Below, piece after piece: positions 8,529 to 18,006 of a stretch of DNA of 64,000 bases. Position 1 is the first letter of the stretch, and every line of letters starts with the position of its first letter. The notes beneath the pieces are model-generated. The model was not told the DNA's origin. It saw only the letters and a list, made by a program, of their open reading frames with translations, and searched no databases. The DNA is from DUPQ01 sp022706885 (GTDB taxonomy: Bacteria; Bacillota; Clostridia; DUPQ01). Position numbers and translations under genes: made by a program. The stretch covers positions 1-64,000 of the forward strand of contig JAKJBR010000004.1 of assembly GCA_022706885.1 (NCBI GenBank). The letters run 5' to 3'.

Positions 8529-9332
8529 ATGAAATACAGACTTATCGCAACGGATATAGACGGTACACTTTTGGATGATTTCGGCATGTTGCCTGCAAAT
8601 ACTTATGCAGCAGCCGCTTATCTGGAAGAGAAAGGTATAAAACTTGTACTGTGTACCGGAAGACCTCTTTTAGGTGTATTAAAGATATATGATGCCCTTA
8701 AGCTTACATCTCCCGTTGTTGCCAACAACGGGGCTATGGTTTATCTCGGTAAAGACGGACCTTTAATATACAGTGAGACCATGAGCATTGAAGACGGCTT
8801 GAATGTGATTAAACTCAATGATATTTTACAATGCACCGTGTGCATGTGGCATAACGGGGTGTTATACGTATCGGAATTTAACAAATATGCATATGATTAT
8901 GCAGCCATTACCGGTATCACTCCACTTCTTCTGGACACAATAGATTTGAGAAAATGCGAAAACGGACCTACAAAGTTCGTATTCATAGATACTTTGGAAA
9001 AAATAACAAGTATTAAGGAGATGGCAGCAAGGCTTGCCCCTTCCACCGTTACCGCAGTTACAACACGCCCCTATTTTCTGGAGTTTTTCAGCAGCAGTAT
9101 TTCCAAAGCCACCGCTCTTTCCAAACTGTCCGAAGCATTGAATATAGGGCGCGAGCAGATGATTGCTGCGGGAGACGGCTTTAACGACATCGATATGCTG
9201 GATTATGCCGGATTTGCGGTGGTAGCAGGTAATGCCGATGAAGGAGTTAAAAAGCATGCCGACATGATTGCCTGTTCCAACAATGACGGTGTTATAGCCT
9301 ATATAGTAGACAATCTTATTAAGAAATCTTAA
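8529..9332 (+). CDS. Cof-type HAD-family phosphatase
   Basis: A 267-residue HAD hydrolase of the Cof/YbiV (IIB cap) group. Motif I is ATDIDGTLLDD (Asp8 and Asp10), motif II is CTGRP (Thr and Arg near 42), motif III is the Lys in SKATALSKL, and motif IV is GDGFNDIDML. Members dephosphorylate sugar phosphates or cofactors in the cytoplasm. The stop codon overlaps the 3' end of the convergent alpha-mannosidase gene by 14 bases. A small GTCC-TCAC-GGAC hairpin lies just before the start, and the ribosome binding site (GAAGAAAG) is weak. The substrate cannot be predicted; sugar phosphate is likely from context. Confidence 0.88.
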   Translation: MKYRLIATDIDGTLLDDFGMLPANTYAAAAYLEEKGIKLVLCTGRPLLGVLKIYDALKLTSPVVANNGAMVYLGKDGPLIYSETMSIEDGLNVIKLNDILQCTVCMWHNGVLYVSEFNKYAYDYAAITGITPLLLDTIDLRKCENGPTKFVFIDTLEKITSIKEMAARLAPSTVTAVTTRPYFLEFFSSSISKATALSKLSEALNIGREQMIAAGDGFNDIDMLDYAGFAVVAGNADEGVKKHADMIACSNNDGVIAYIVDNLIKKS

Positions 9333-12300
9333 ATGTCTTTATCTCATACGGTCTTATGGTAAACTTGAGAACATTGTCCTCTAAAACAGCATCATTTATA
9401 TCGTTTTCCATTAGGTCGCATTCCGTTATTTTGGAAACTTCAAAATTGAGGTCGATTGTACACTCGGTACGCCTGTTAAAGCACTCATACACCCTCAATA
9501 TCAGACCGTCGCCTTCTTCGGCTTTCTTTAACGTATCGACAATGACATTCTCATGGTTACATGTCATAAAGGATCTGTAATTTTCTATGTCTCCCGTCCC
9601 TTTTTCCACATACTTTGCATAAGGACGGAAGTTGAGTTTGTATGCCATATCTACCGTATGGGCTTTTTTGAAATCTCCCACGTGAGGATAGAGTGAATAG
9701 GTGAACTCATGTAATCCTCTGTCGGCATCGGGATCGGGCTCTGTTGCCGATTTGAGCAATGTCAGCCTTATAACGGAATCTTTTATGTCATGACCGTACT
9801 TGCAGTCATTCAGAATACTTACACCGTAGTCGTCTTCCGATAAATCCGCCCATTTGTGAGCACATACTTCAAAACGAGCATAATCCCAGCTTGTGTTCCA
9901 GTGGGTAGGTCTCCTGACATTACCGAACTGTATATCATAAGTGGCATAATCGGTATGTACATCAACGGGGAAAGCGGCTTTAAGCAGTAAATCATCATGA
10001 TTACAGTCAATAACCGTCTTAAAATCAATCTTCCGAGAATTGCACTCCAGTGAAATATACTGTGTAATAGTTGTTTCCAATATCTTTCTGTCCACTCTTA
10101 TGCATTTTCTTACCGGACCGTCTTCCACTAAAGCAGAGTATGTAACATCATTAATCTCATAAGGTTTCTCATTGTAATATATGTTTATATCCCATGCCTG
10201 ATAGGTCAAAGGTTTGTCCTCGAATGCCGTTATTTTGTTTGCGGTCTGACCTTTCTGTACCACTTCCCTCTTTGCATCTTTGTCATAAATTGAAGATATG
10301 TTCATGAAGTCGTCAAACACTACCTTAAGATGCTTATTCTCCATCATATTACATGTTGCGACAAATGAATTGTCATCAACTATGCACTTTTCATCGGAAA
10401 GACGGAATATCGTATACCCCATGGAGCACAAACGCGCTTCAAACAGGAAATATTTTTTATTGTCTTCAATAACGGTTTGTCCGGGAATTCTTTCGCCGCT
10501 TATGTCGTATACGCAGGTAAAATCCTTGTCGGTTCTCAACTTTACGGTATCCACACGCTTGAAAGCAAGTTGATTAAATACTACGCACAGATCCTGACCT
10601 TTAACGGTCTTTGCAAAAGCATTGAGCGAGCCTGACAGAAGCTCTTTGCCGTCTTTCATGACTCTTGCATAATCCGCATCGGAATCGTCATATACTTCTT
10701 TAATGGAGGATCCCGGTATTATGTCATGGAACTGGTTTAACAGTATTGTCTCCCAGGTATCATAAATCTTCTTCTTGTCGTATGTATCCAGCCCGAATCT
10801 GTCGGCTAAAGAGCAGAAAGCCTCGGTATCACGCATAAGTATCTCGGACTTTCTGTTATTCTTCTTGTTTTTGGCTACCGATGTATATGTACCGCGATGA
10901 AATTCCAGATACAGCTCTCCTACCCATTTAGGCAGTCTTGAATCGTCTTTTACCAAGTCATACAGTTTATCGAAATACTCGGTCACCGTTACACTCTCAA
11001 ATTTCGGCATGCCTTTTATACCCCTGGAAAATCGGATAGCCTGCTCAAGATGATCTCTGCCAGGTCCCCCGCCGCCGTCTCCCAATCCGTATGACATAAA
11101 CGGATATTTGGCTAAGCTCTTATCCCGGTAGTTTTTCCATGTTCCCATTATCTGCTCGGCATTTACCCAGGAGTTATATGTTACTCTCGGTCTTCCTTCC
11201 TCATTGGGACCTTTTCCGCCCACTATAAAATTGGTGAATATTTCCGTTCCGTCTATTCCTTCCCACATGAAAGTGTTATAGGGAATGACATTATACTCAT
11301 TCCAGGATATTTTGGATGTGGAAAAATAGTCTATTCCCGATTTCTTTAATATCTGAGGCAGTGCGGCACTGTACCCGAAAACATCGGGAAGCCATAAAAT
11401 CCTGCAGTCCCTGTCAAACATATCTTTGAAATATTTTTTTCCGTGCATTATCTGCCGCACAAGAGATTCTCCGCCGGTAAGATTACAGTCGGCTTCCACC
11501 CACATCGCACCTTCCGGCTCCCACTGTCTGCTCTCCACCGCAAGCTTTATCTTATCTATCAATTCGGGATAATCCTCTTCCAGATATTTATACAGCTGAG
11601 GTTGACTTACTATGAACCTGAAATCTTTGTAATCACGTATATTCTTCAATTGTGATGTAAAGGTTCTCACGGTCTTTTGTCTGGTTTCTTTTATAGGCCA
11701 TCTCCAGGCCACATCTATGTGCGAATGTCCTACAGCGGCAACGGTAACTTCCGATGTGTCATCATCACAATATTTACCGTAATACTCATCCAAAAGATAC
11801 CCGTTTGCTTTACTTACGGTTTCATAATATTTATCCGAGTAAGGTTCTCTCAAATCCACCATATTTATGGCGTTAATCAGATATTTTGCAGTGTCTTTTC
11901 TTATTGCTTCGCTTTCAATGAACGGAATGGACTCTCCCGGACAGAGGATGTTGTAATAAAGCTCGTCGGTGGGATAATCCAGCGAGCAGGTCTGTAATGT
12001 AAGCTGTACCGGTCCTTTCTTCATTCCGGAGAACTCAAATAAAAAACATTCATACTCGTCATGTGCCTTGGCACAGTCGGTTATTATGCATTCACGATGT
12101 CCGAAGTCAAAAGCCTGCTCCGGCTGTCCGTTTATAAAAAGCAGGAAGTTGGGATTCCGAAAAACATTCCAATCGGTCCCGAATCCCGTTATAACTTTAA
12201 GAACAAACGGTTTTCGGTCATATACGGGACTTACTCTTAATTTAAACTTGAATATGTGATATTTATTACCCTCTGTCTCATATATGGTACCGCTTTTATA

Positions 12301-12459
12301 CGGTTGCATTGCCGAAATATCGGTCTCTTTCAATGCCATCAGGTTTATCTTGCCCGGCACTTCCTTTATATAAATGTCGGAAACATCGGAAACATCGGTA
12401 AACCTCATAATATCCATATCATTAAGAAACTTCCTTATATGGTCCTGATCTTTGTACAT
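9319..12459 (-). CDS. alpha-mannosidase, glycoside hydrolase family 38
   Basis: A 1046-residue enzyme, the usual length for cytoplasmic bacterial GH38. Zinc ligands appear in GHSHIDVAWRWP (His247 and Asp249), the nucleophile is Asp359 in LPDVFGYSA, and a further zinc His lies in FHDIIPGSS near residue 594. A family-typical N-terminal beta domain and a long C-terminal beta-sandwich region flank the catalytic barrel and three-helix bundle. No signal peptide is seen, so it trims imported mannosides. AGGAGGG precedes the ATG. It is the last of three minus-strand genes, 9 bases after an oxidoreductase gene. A few related GH38 enzymes act on other alpha-sugars, so the linkage specificity is open. 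Confidence 0.92.
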   Translation of the reverse strand: MYKDQDHIRKFLNDMDIMRFTDVSDVSDIYIKEVPGKINLMALKETDISAMQPYKSGTIYETEGNKYHIFKFKLRVSPVYDRKPFVLKVITGFGTDWNVFRNPNFLLFINGQPEQAFDFGHRECIITDCAKAHDEYECFLFEFSGMKKGPVQLTLQTCSLDYPTDELYYNILCPGESIPFIESEAIRKDTAKYLINAINMVDLREPYSDKYYETVSKANGYLLDEYYGKYCDDDTSEVTVAAVGHSHIDVAWRWPIKETRQKTVRTFTSQLKNIRDYKDFRFIVSQPQLYKYLEEDYPELIDKIKLAVESRQWEPEGAMWVEADCNLTGGESLVRQIMHGKKYFKDMFDRDCRILWLPDVFGYSAALPQILKKSGIDYFSTSKISWNEYNVIPYNTFMWEGIDGTEIFTNFIVGGKGPNEEGRPRVTYNSWVNAEQIMGTWKNYRDKSLAKYPFMSYGLGDGGGGPGRDHLEQAIRFSRGIKGMPKFESVTVTEYFDKLYDLVKDDSRLPKWVGELYLEFHRGTYTSVAKNKKNNRKSEILMRDTEAFCSLADRFGLDTYDKKKIYDTWETILLNQFHDIIPGSSIKEVYDDSDADYARVMKDGKELLSGSLNAFAKTVKGQDLCVVFNQLAFKRVDTVKLRTDKDFTCVYDISGERIPGQTVIEDNKKYFLFEARLCSMGYTIFRLSDEKCIVDDNSFVATCNMMENKHLKVVFDDFMNISSIYDKDAKREVVQKGQTANKITAFEDKPLTYQAWDINIYYNEKPYEINDVTYSALVEDGPVRKCIRVDRKILETTITQYISLECNSRKIDFKTVIDCNHDDLLLKAAFPVDVHTDYATYDIQFGNVRRPTHWNTSWDYARFEVCAHKWADLSEDDYGVSILNDCKYGHDIKDSVIRLTLLKSATEPDPDADRGLHEFTYSLYPHVGDFKKAHTVDMAYKLNFRPYAKYVEKGTGDIENYRSFMTCNHENVIVDTLKKAEEGDGLILRVYECFNRRTECTIDLNFEVSKITECDLMENDINDAVLEDNVLKFTIRPYEIKTFKIS

Positions 12460-12468
12460 AATACCCTC

Positions 12469-13653
12469 CTATTGCTTCATATTCTCAAAATATTTATATC
12501 CTGTAATATCAATAACTTTTGCCGACTCATCAAGAATCAAATTGTCGCTGTATGCCTTCATCATGTCTTGATACAACCCTTTGACATATACCAGTTTGGT
12601 GGTATTCTCCTCGGCATCCAGATATCCTAAATCACTTTCCTCCACCTGCTCTATGTTATAAAACTGGCTTATTGCATTTATTGTTTTAAGCTGCGGTATA
12701 GCCGCCTCTATGGGGCAATAATTCACATCGGCCCCTTTTAGTGTCCTTATACAGTCAAATACCTTCTTCATCTCCAACTCAAACGGATTTCCGTAGGATA
12801 TTACCTTACCGCCTACTTTTCCGTAAATGCATTTTTCCTTATTGAAATCGGCATATATCTCACCTTTTTCAAATTGGAAATGCAACAGAGGTTCGCACTT
12901 TATATCGGTGGAATGACTTGCATAATACAATATCTCCACATCATTGCGAGTTATAACCCTACAAACGCATGTATCGTAATTCTCAATATCATTTGCTCTG
13001 TATATGTTGGTCTGTATGGTTTCAGGCCATGCACTGCTTTTCAAACCGTCACCTAAAACAAAGAACATGTTGTGGATATAGTGTGCCGTGGCATTGTTGG
13101 CCACCGAATCCAATATCCAATATCCCGAATCATTCTTTATCTTTCCGGCCCAGTTGTTTCGCTTAAAATATCTTTGAGTTCTGGGCCAAAGCACTATATT
13201 CTTCAAACGGACAGGTTTTCCGTACATGCCTGCAAGAATATCTTTCTTTAGATTTACAATGGCATGGGAATAGGACCACTGATATCCTATTCCCACAAAT
13301 GCCTGCGATGCTTCTTCCGCCTTCTTCATGGCATATGCATCCTGTATTGTTCCCGCTACCGGCTTTTCGCACATAACAGCGGTGTTATGCTGCAGGCATA
13401 AGATTGTCTGAGGCATGTGAAACTCTATGGGACTGGATATAACTGCAAGGTCTGCATGTTTATGCTCAAAGAACTCTTCCAGCGTTGCATACCTTTGTGC
13501 CCCCATCTCATGTAACCTTTTGGAATAATCATTGTCTTTGGGTCTGGGAGCGACATATCCCGCTATAGAGTAATCCAGATTGCAGGGATTTTCGAACAAC
13601 CCGTCAAGCACCACTTCACCGTAACCGCCTATACCTACCACTACAATTTTCAT
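12469..13653 (-). CDS. Gfo/Idh/MocA-family oxidoreductase
   Basis: A 394-residue NAD(P)-dependent oxidoreductase. The Rossmann start is KIVVVGIGGYGEVVLDGL, and the EKPVAGT motif (EKP near residue 115) marks the family. The C-terminal alpha/beta domain would bind the sugar. Family members oxidise sugars, inositols or glycosides at a secondary hydroxyl, or reduce the keto form. A GGAGG site precedes the ATG, which overlaps the stop codon of the next oxidoreductase in a TAATG arrangement, so the two are translationally coupled. It lies directly upstream of the alpha-mannosidase gene, which suggests both act on the same glycoside. Confidence 0.87.
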   Translation of the reverse strand: MKIVVVGIGGYGEVVLDGLFENPCNLDYSIAGYVAPRPKDNDYSKRLHEMGAQRYATLEEFFEHKHADLAVISSPIEFHMPQTILCLQHNTAVMCEKPVAGTIQDAYAMKKAEEASQAFVGIGYQWSYSHAIVNLKKDILAGMYGKPVRLKNIVLWPRTQRYFKRNNWAGKIKNDSGYWILDSVANNATAHYIHNMFFVLGDGLKSSAWPETIQTNIYRANDIENYDTCVCRVITRNDVEILYYASHSTDIKCEPLLHFQFEKGEIYADFNKEKCIYGKVGGKVISYGNPFELEMKKVFDCIRTLKGADVNYCPIEAAIPQLKTINAISQFYNIEQVEESDLGYLDAEENTTKLVYVKGLYQDMMKAYSDNLILDESAKVIDITGYKYFENMKQ

Positions 13654-14624
13654 TACTCCACCTCCACCGCTTTTTCCTGTGCTCTTATCACCGCTCTTAA
13701 CGGATGAAGTTCCTCTTCCGGCGTCAAAGGCATAGGTTTGTTATATAAAATCTCGTCTATGAAAAAGTCAAAATAGTCCGCCGTTGCATACTTAATCTCT
13801 ACCGGTCCGTCATAATCGGGAGTAACCAGTCTGGTGGCGGTCAATCCGTCGGTTATCTCCACAAAACCGTCAGTTCCCCATACCCTTAAATGCTCGTTGC
13901 CCCATGTAGGGAAATTGTTCATATTAAGATAATTGGCTATAATGCACCCTACCGCATTGTTATCTAAAGAAAACATAATACTTGCCGCCATCTTGAGATT
14001 GCCGTCTTTTACGGGATTTCCGTGCCGCGTTTCCATTGCATATATGTCTTTAATCTTCAAACCTGTTGTATGTTCCACGAATCTTGCGGCATGAACGGCT
14101 ATCCAGCGTATAAGGCCGCCGTCGGTAATGTCATCCTGGGGTCGCCCCGCCGATGTTTTAAAAGGATAGGATTTCTGTGCAAACACCTGAACAACCTCAC
14201 CTATTCGTCCCGATTTAATTAACTCCGTAACCGAAATGAAAGGCTCCTCAAATGCCGATCCGGCCATCTCATGGAAAAGCATACCGGTCTTTTTTGATAC
14301 CTTAAGTATTTCATCCAAATCCTTTTCGGTATAAGCACAAGGTTTTTCACTGTAAACATGCTTACCCGCAAGCAGGGCTTTTACAGTTAAATCCTTCTGG
14401 TCTATTCTCCTGGGAGCACATATTGAAATAACATCAACATTCTTTGCTTTAAGCATGCTGTCAAAATCCTCATAGAACACAACATCCCCGGTTAGAAGTT
14501 CCTTAGGTAACTTCTCTCTGTCAATCATGGAAATTGCGGTCACTTGCGCTTTTTCATGGTTTACCATTTGGCTGTGTATCTGATGTCCGTTAATGCCGTA
14601 AAGGCCGACTCGTACTTTTTTCAT
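13653..14624 (-). CDS. Gfo/Idh/MocA-family oxidoreductase (second member)
   Basis: A 323-residue member of the same family, with the Rossmann-type N terminus VRVGLYGINGHQIHSQMV and the catalytic-type motif SEKPCAYTEKD near residue 93. The middle part (GLIRWIAVHAARFVEH) carries the His usually found near the substrate. It differs strongly from its neighbour, so the two probably handle different steps or substrates. It is the first gene of the three-gene run with the GH38 mannosidase, and its stop codon overlaps the start of the next gene. The ribosome binding site is weak (GGAATTAAT). Substrate unknown. Confidence 0.85.
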   Translation of the reverse strand: MKKVRVGLYGINGHQIHSQMVNHEKAQVTAISMIDREKLPKELLTGDVVFYEDFDSMLKAKNVDVISICAPRRIDQKDLTVKALLAGKHVYSEKPCAYTEKDLDEILKVSKKTGMLFHEMAGSAFEEPFISVTELIKSGRIGEVVQVFAQKSYPFKTSAGRPQDDITDGGLIRWIAVHAARFVEHTTGLKIKDIYAMETRHGNPVKDGNLKMAASIMFSLDNNAVGCIIANYLNMNNFPTWGNEHLRVWGTDGFVEITDGLTATRLVTPDYDGPVEIKYATADYFDFFIDEILYNKPMPLTPEEELHPLRAVIRAQEKAVEVE

Positions 14625-14701
14625 ATTAATTCCGGGGTACTTTCTCCCCTTCTCCTTTCAGGTTCCGCCACATTTAATCTTATCCCATTTCCGGCTTCTT
14701 T

Positions 14702-16720
14702 TCAATATATGTTGCCGTCATGTAATGCCTCTTTAAGCTCTTTCAACATATCTCTGTATCGTGCGGCATTTTCATATTCCTGAAGTTTTGCATACCGTTT
14801 CATCTGACGCTCATATAAATCTATTAAACGTATTATCTCCACTTCGGTTTCGGGTATTTTTGCAACATGCGAATATTTTGTATCGGTTTTTTCCGCTATC
14901 CTGAAGCGTATATTATCCCTTATATCTTTAACAATACCTACCGGAGTAATATTATGCTTCTCGTTATACTCGGTCTGTATCGCTCTTCTTCTGTTTGTCT
15001 CGTTAATGGCAACCTTCATGCTGTCGGTAACGGTATCTGCATACATTATTACCCTGCCCGCAACATTTCTTGCAGCTCTTCCGGCTGTCTGAATAAGAGA
15101 ACGTGCACTTCTTAAAAATCCTTCTTTATCGGCATCCAACACCGCCACAAGTTCCACTTCCGGAAGGTCGATACCTTCACGAAGAAGATTTATCCCGATA
15201 AGCACATCAAAAGTGCCGTCTCTCAATTGTTTCAATATCTCTATTCTTTCCAGTGTTTCCACATCGGAATGCAGATACTGCACCGACACACCCAAAGAAG
15301 AATAGTACTCGGTCAGTTTTTCCGCCATTCTTTTTGTTAAGGTTGTAACCAATACACGATTTTTCCTTGACACGGTATCGCGTATCTCAAAAAGCAAATC
15401 ATCCACCTGTCCTTTTACGGGGCGTACCTCTATCTTCGGATCGGTAAGTCCCGTAGGTCGTATAATCTGCTCGGCTACCTGCTCCGATATCCCCAGCTCA
15501 TAATCGCCGGGAGTTGCCGACACATAAATACATTGGTTCTGTTTTTGCTTAAACTCTTCAAAAGTCAGCGGCCTGTTGTCATATGCGGAAGGCAACCGGA
15601 ATCCGAAGTCAATCAGGTTCTTCTTCCTGGACCGGTCGCCTTTGTTCATACCTCCTATCTGAGGAATTGTTACATGCGACTCATCTATGAACATTAAAAA
15701 ATCCTCGGGGAAGAAAGAAAGCAAAGTGGCCGGCGGCTGTCCTTCCTTCCTGCCGTCAATATGCCTTGAATAATTCTCTATTCCCGAACAGAACCCTATA
15801 TTCCTAATCATCTCCAAATCATAATTGGTTCTCTGATTGAGCCTGTAAGCCTCCACTATCTTGCCTTGATTTTCAAAATATGCCACCCGCTCTTGCAGTT
15901 CCGTTTGAATATCATCTATGGCTCTCTTAAGTTTTGTATCTTTAGAAACAAAATGGCTTGCGGGAAAAACCGCCAGATGATTGACATAACCTGTTATCTC
16001 TCCGGTCAATGAATCAAACTGCGTAATTTTCTCCACCTCATCTCCGAAAAAGCTTATCCTGTACCCGACATTTGCACTGTTGGAAGGAGCAATTTCCAAA
16101 GAATCTCCTTTTGCCCTGAAAGTTCCTCTTTTAAAATCCATTTCATTTCGTGAGTACTGTATTTCCACCAGTTTCTTTATCACATCATCCCTGTCAAGTG
16201 TCATGCCCACCCCGACATACAGCATTAAGTCCTCATAATCGGCAGGACTGCCCAGACCGTAAATGCAGGAAACCGATGCTACTATTATTACATCCCTTCT
16301 TTGCAGAAGAGCCGATGTGGCAGCATGTCGCAGCTGATCTATTTCGTCATTTATGGACATATCCTTTTCAATGTAAGTATCGGTAGAGGGAATATATGCT
16401 TCGGGCTGATAATAGTCGTAATAGGATACAAAGTATTCCACACTGTTATCGGGAAAGAACTCTTTAAACTCCGAACACAGCTGGGCAGCCAATGTCTTGT
16501 TATGTGCAATGACAAGAGTGGGCTTCTGAACTTTTTCAATAATATTTGCCATGGTAAAAGTCTTACCCGAACCGGTAACTCCCAGAAGAGTCTGATGTTT
16601 ATACCCTGAAAGCACTCCGTTTGCCAATGCCTCTATTGCTGCAGGCTGGTCACCTGTAGGTCGGAAATCCGATTGCAAAACAAATTTATCTGATCTGAAC
16701 TCTTTGTCTCTCTTGCTCAT
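14702..16720 (-). CDS. uvrB: UvrABC excision nuclease subunit B
   Basis: A 672-residue protein of full usual length. The helicase-like motifs are all visible: Walker A GVTGSGKT (47-54), the damage-probing beta-hairpin segment YYDYYQPEAYIPS near residue 100, FIDESH (motif II), YVSATPGDYE, and GINLLREGIDLPEV. The C-terminal UVR domain (about 628-665, ending YENAARYRDMLKELKE) contacts UvrC. It works in the cytoplasm in nucleotide excision repair. It is divergent from a DUF1189 gene across 83 bases holding a 15-base palindrome. No LexA-type operator was found there. uvrA and uvrC are not in the window. Confidence 0.97.
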   Translation of the reverse strand: MSKRDKEFRSDKFVLQSDFRPTGDQPAAIEALANGVLSGYKHQTLLGVTGSGKTFTMANIIEKVQKPTLVIAHNKTLAAQLCSEFKEFFPDNSVEYFVSYYDYYQPEAYIPSTDTYIEKDMSINDEIDQLRHAATSALLQRRDVIIVASVSCIYGLGSPADYEDLMLYVGVGMTLDRDDVIKKLVEIQYSRNEMDFKRGTFRAKGDSLEIAPSNSANVGYRISFFGDEVEKITQFDSLTGEITGYVNHLAVFPASHFVSKDTKLKRAIDDIQTELQERVAYFENQGKIVEAYRLNQRTNYDLEMIRNIGFCSGIENYSRHIDGRKEGQPPATLLSFFPEDFLMFIDESHVTIPQIGGMNKGDRSRKKNLIDFGFRLPSAYDNRPLTFEEFKQKQNQCIYVSATPGDYELGISEQVAEQIIRPTGLTDPKIEVRPVKGQVDDLLFEIRDTVSRKNRVLVTTLTKRMAEKLTEYYSSLGVSVQYLHSDVETLERIEILKQLRDGTFDVLIGINLLREGIDLPEVELVAVLDADKEGFLRSARSLIQTAGRAARNVAGRVIMYADTVTDSMKVAINETNRRRAIQTEYNEKHNITPVGIVKDIRDNIRFRIAEKTDTKYSHVAKIPETEVEIIRLIDLYERQMKRYAKLQEYENAARYRDMLKELKEALHDGNIY

Positions 16721-16756
16721 GTAATTATTTTAGCACACAACATTACGCTTTATGCT

Positions 16757-16771
16757 ATTATACTGTATAAT
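16757..16771. promoter_or_regulatory. 15-base palindrome with back-to-back -10 elements between uvrB and the DUF1189 gene
   Basis: ATTATACTGTATAAT is a perfect dyad around one central base. It contains TATAAT on the plus strand (16766-16771) and on the minus strand (16762-16757), so the two divergent promoters would have abutting -10 boxes. The -35 regions are poor matches on both sides, which points to an activator or an extended recognition site, or to weak promoters. Confidence 0.45.
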
Positions 16772-16803
16772 GTATAAGTAAAATTGTGAACGCAAGGAGA
16801 ATT

Positions 16804-17622
16804 ATGGAAAACAAAAGAAAATCGGTATTCTGGATATTTATAAAGAGTTTTACGGACATGCATGCATATAAACACTTCGTGTATAAGAATTTTTCAAAAG
16901 CATTCTTATACATTCTGCTGCTTACTTTTCTGCTTTCCGTTATTTTCTCGGCTATATTTATAGCATCAATTAAAGATTACACTACCCAACTTATAACGCA
17001 ACTGGAACAAAATACTCCTAAGTTTACCATCAAAAACGGAGAACTTGTAATAGAGAATGATCAACCGGTAATTCTTGCGGAAACCGATGATAAAGGAACG
17101 CTTATAATAATCGACAAAGAATATACGGGATCGGTTACCAAGTATGAAGAATATGATACTGTTATAGTTTTAGGACAAAAGGAAATATATTTATCCAATT
17201 CGGCTATAAGGTACAGTATAGGATATGAATCGGTTTTAGGGCAAAAACAGGAAGTTACTTCGGAAATGTTGTTCGGCAGAGTATCTTCATCAAAACCCTT
17301 CCTTTATCTATTCTTCTTTGCCTCTATGTTTATTTTCCTAATCGGTAACTACCTTTTCTATACTTTGTTCGTAGCATTAATAGTTAATACGGTAAGGCGT
17401 ATACGGAGAAAGCAGGCAAATCTGGGTATTTCATTGCAACTCTCAGCCTATGCCCTCACATTACCTGCCATTATATATCTTATCTGGATTTTCACTTCAC
17501 TTATAACTATCCCCATAGAACCTCTTATCTTCGTTCTTGCGGTGATTATAGCTTACAAGGGAGTAGATGCCTATTACAAGAGTATAGATGAAGAGCTGAC
17601 TAAGCCCAAAGAAGAGGCATAA
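16804..17622 (+). CDS. DUF1189-family membrane protein
   Basis: A 272-residue protein. The ATG at 16804 was chosen because AAGGAGA lies just ahead; a GTG six codons upstream is in frame but has no site. The layout matches DUF1189: an N-terminal FWIFIKSFTDMHAYKHF stretch, one transmembrane segment (about 35-55), an extracytoplasmic beta-rich part (about 60-170), then three C-terminal membrane segments with an RRIRRKQ loop. The function of the family is unknown; membrane stress or envelope roles have been suggested. It is followed by the consensus promoter of rpsU, so it may be transcribed alone. Confidence 0.75.
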   Translation: MENKRKSVFWIFIKSFTDMHAYKHFVYKNFSKAFLYILLLTFLLSVIFSAIFIASIKDYTTQLITQLEQNTPKFTIKNGELVIENDQPVILAETDDKGTLIIIDKEYTGSVTKYEEYDTVIVLGQKEIYLSNSAIRYSIGYESVLGQKQEVTSEMLFGRVSSSKPFLYLFFFASMFIFLIGNYLFYTLFVALIVNTVRRIRRKQANLGISLQLSAYALTLPAIIYLIWIFTSLITIPIEPLIFVLAVIIAYKGVDAYYKSIDEELTKPKEEA

Positions 17623-17628
17623 TTTTTA

Positions 17629-17657
17629 TTGACAAACACTTATACTTACTATACAAT
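17629..17657 (+). promoter_or_regulatory. consensus sigma-A promoter of rpsU
   Basis: TTGACA (17629-17634), 17 bases, then TACAAT (17652-17657). The predicted start of transcription is about 40 bases before the rpsU ATG. This near-perfect promoter immediately follows the stop codon of the upstream gene. Confidence 0.8.
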
Positions 17658-17702
17658 ACAAAAGCTTGATTTACCTTATGACAGAAGGGTGGTGAAAAAC
17701 GG

Positions 17703-17879
17703 ATGGCAGAAGTAAGACTTAAAGAGAACGAAACACTGGAAAGCGCATTAAAGCGTTTTAAAAGACAGTGTGCCAAAGCCGGCATCTTAGCTGAAGTAAG
17801 AAAAAGAGAACACTACGAAAAACCCAGCGTCAAGAGGAAAAAGAAATCCGAAGCTGCAAGAAAGAGAAAGAAGAGATAG
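17703..17879 (+). CDS. rpsU: 30S ribosomal protein S21
   Basis: A 58-residue basic protein that starts MAEVRLKENETLESALKRFK, continues with RQCAKAGILAEVRKREHYEKP, and ends in a lysine/arginine-rich tail. This is the complete and typical bS21 sequence, with the conserved KRFKRxCxKAG core. It binds the 3' end region of 16S rRNA in the small subunit and helps mRNA selection. The upstream site is GAAGGGTGGTG. It has its own strong promoter and an intrinsic terminator, so it is a one-gene unit; in many Firmicutes rpsU is followed by yqeY, which is not the case here. Confidence 0.96.
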   Translation: MAEVRLKENETLESALKRFKRQCAKAGILAEVRKREHYEKPSVKRKKKSEAARKRKKR

Positions 17880-17886
17880 TAATCAA

Positions 17887-17906
17887 ACGGGAGCAAAAGC
17901 TCCCGT
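17887..17906 (+). terminator. rpsU intrinsic terminator
   Basis: A perfect 8-base-pair stem ACGGGAGC / GCTCCCGT with an AAAA loop is followed by TATATTTT, 7 bases after the rpsU stop codon. The HIT gene converges from the other side, and the stem could also act on that strand, though the T-run there is poor. Confidence 0.85.
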
Positions 17907-18006
17907 TATATTTTGATTATTTCTTTAAACATTCATTTTACATCAAATAAAAACTATTTATTTTCACATCAATTATCTAAGATACAAATGCTTGGTAAAA
18001 TACTCT

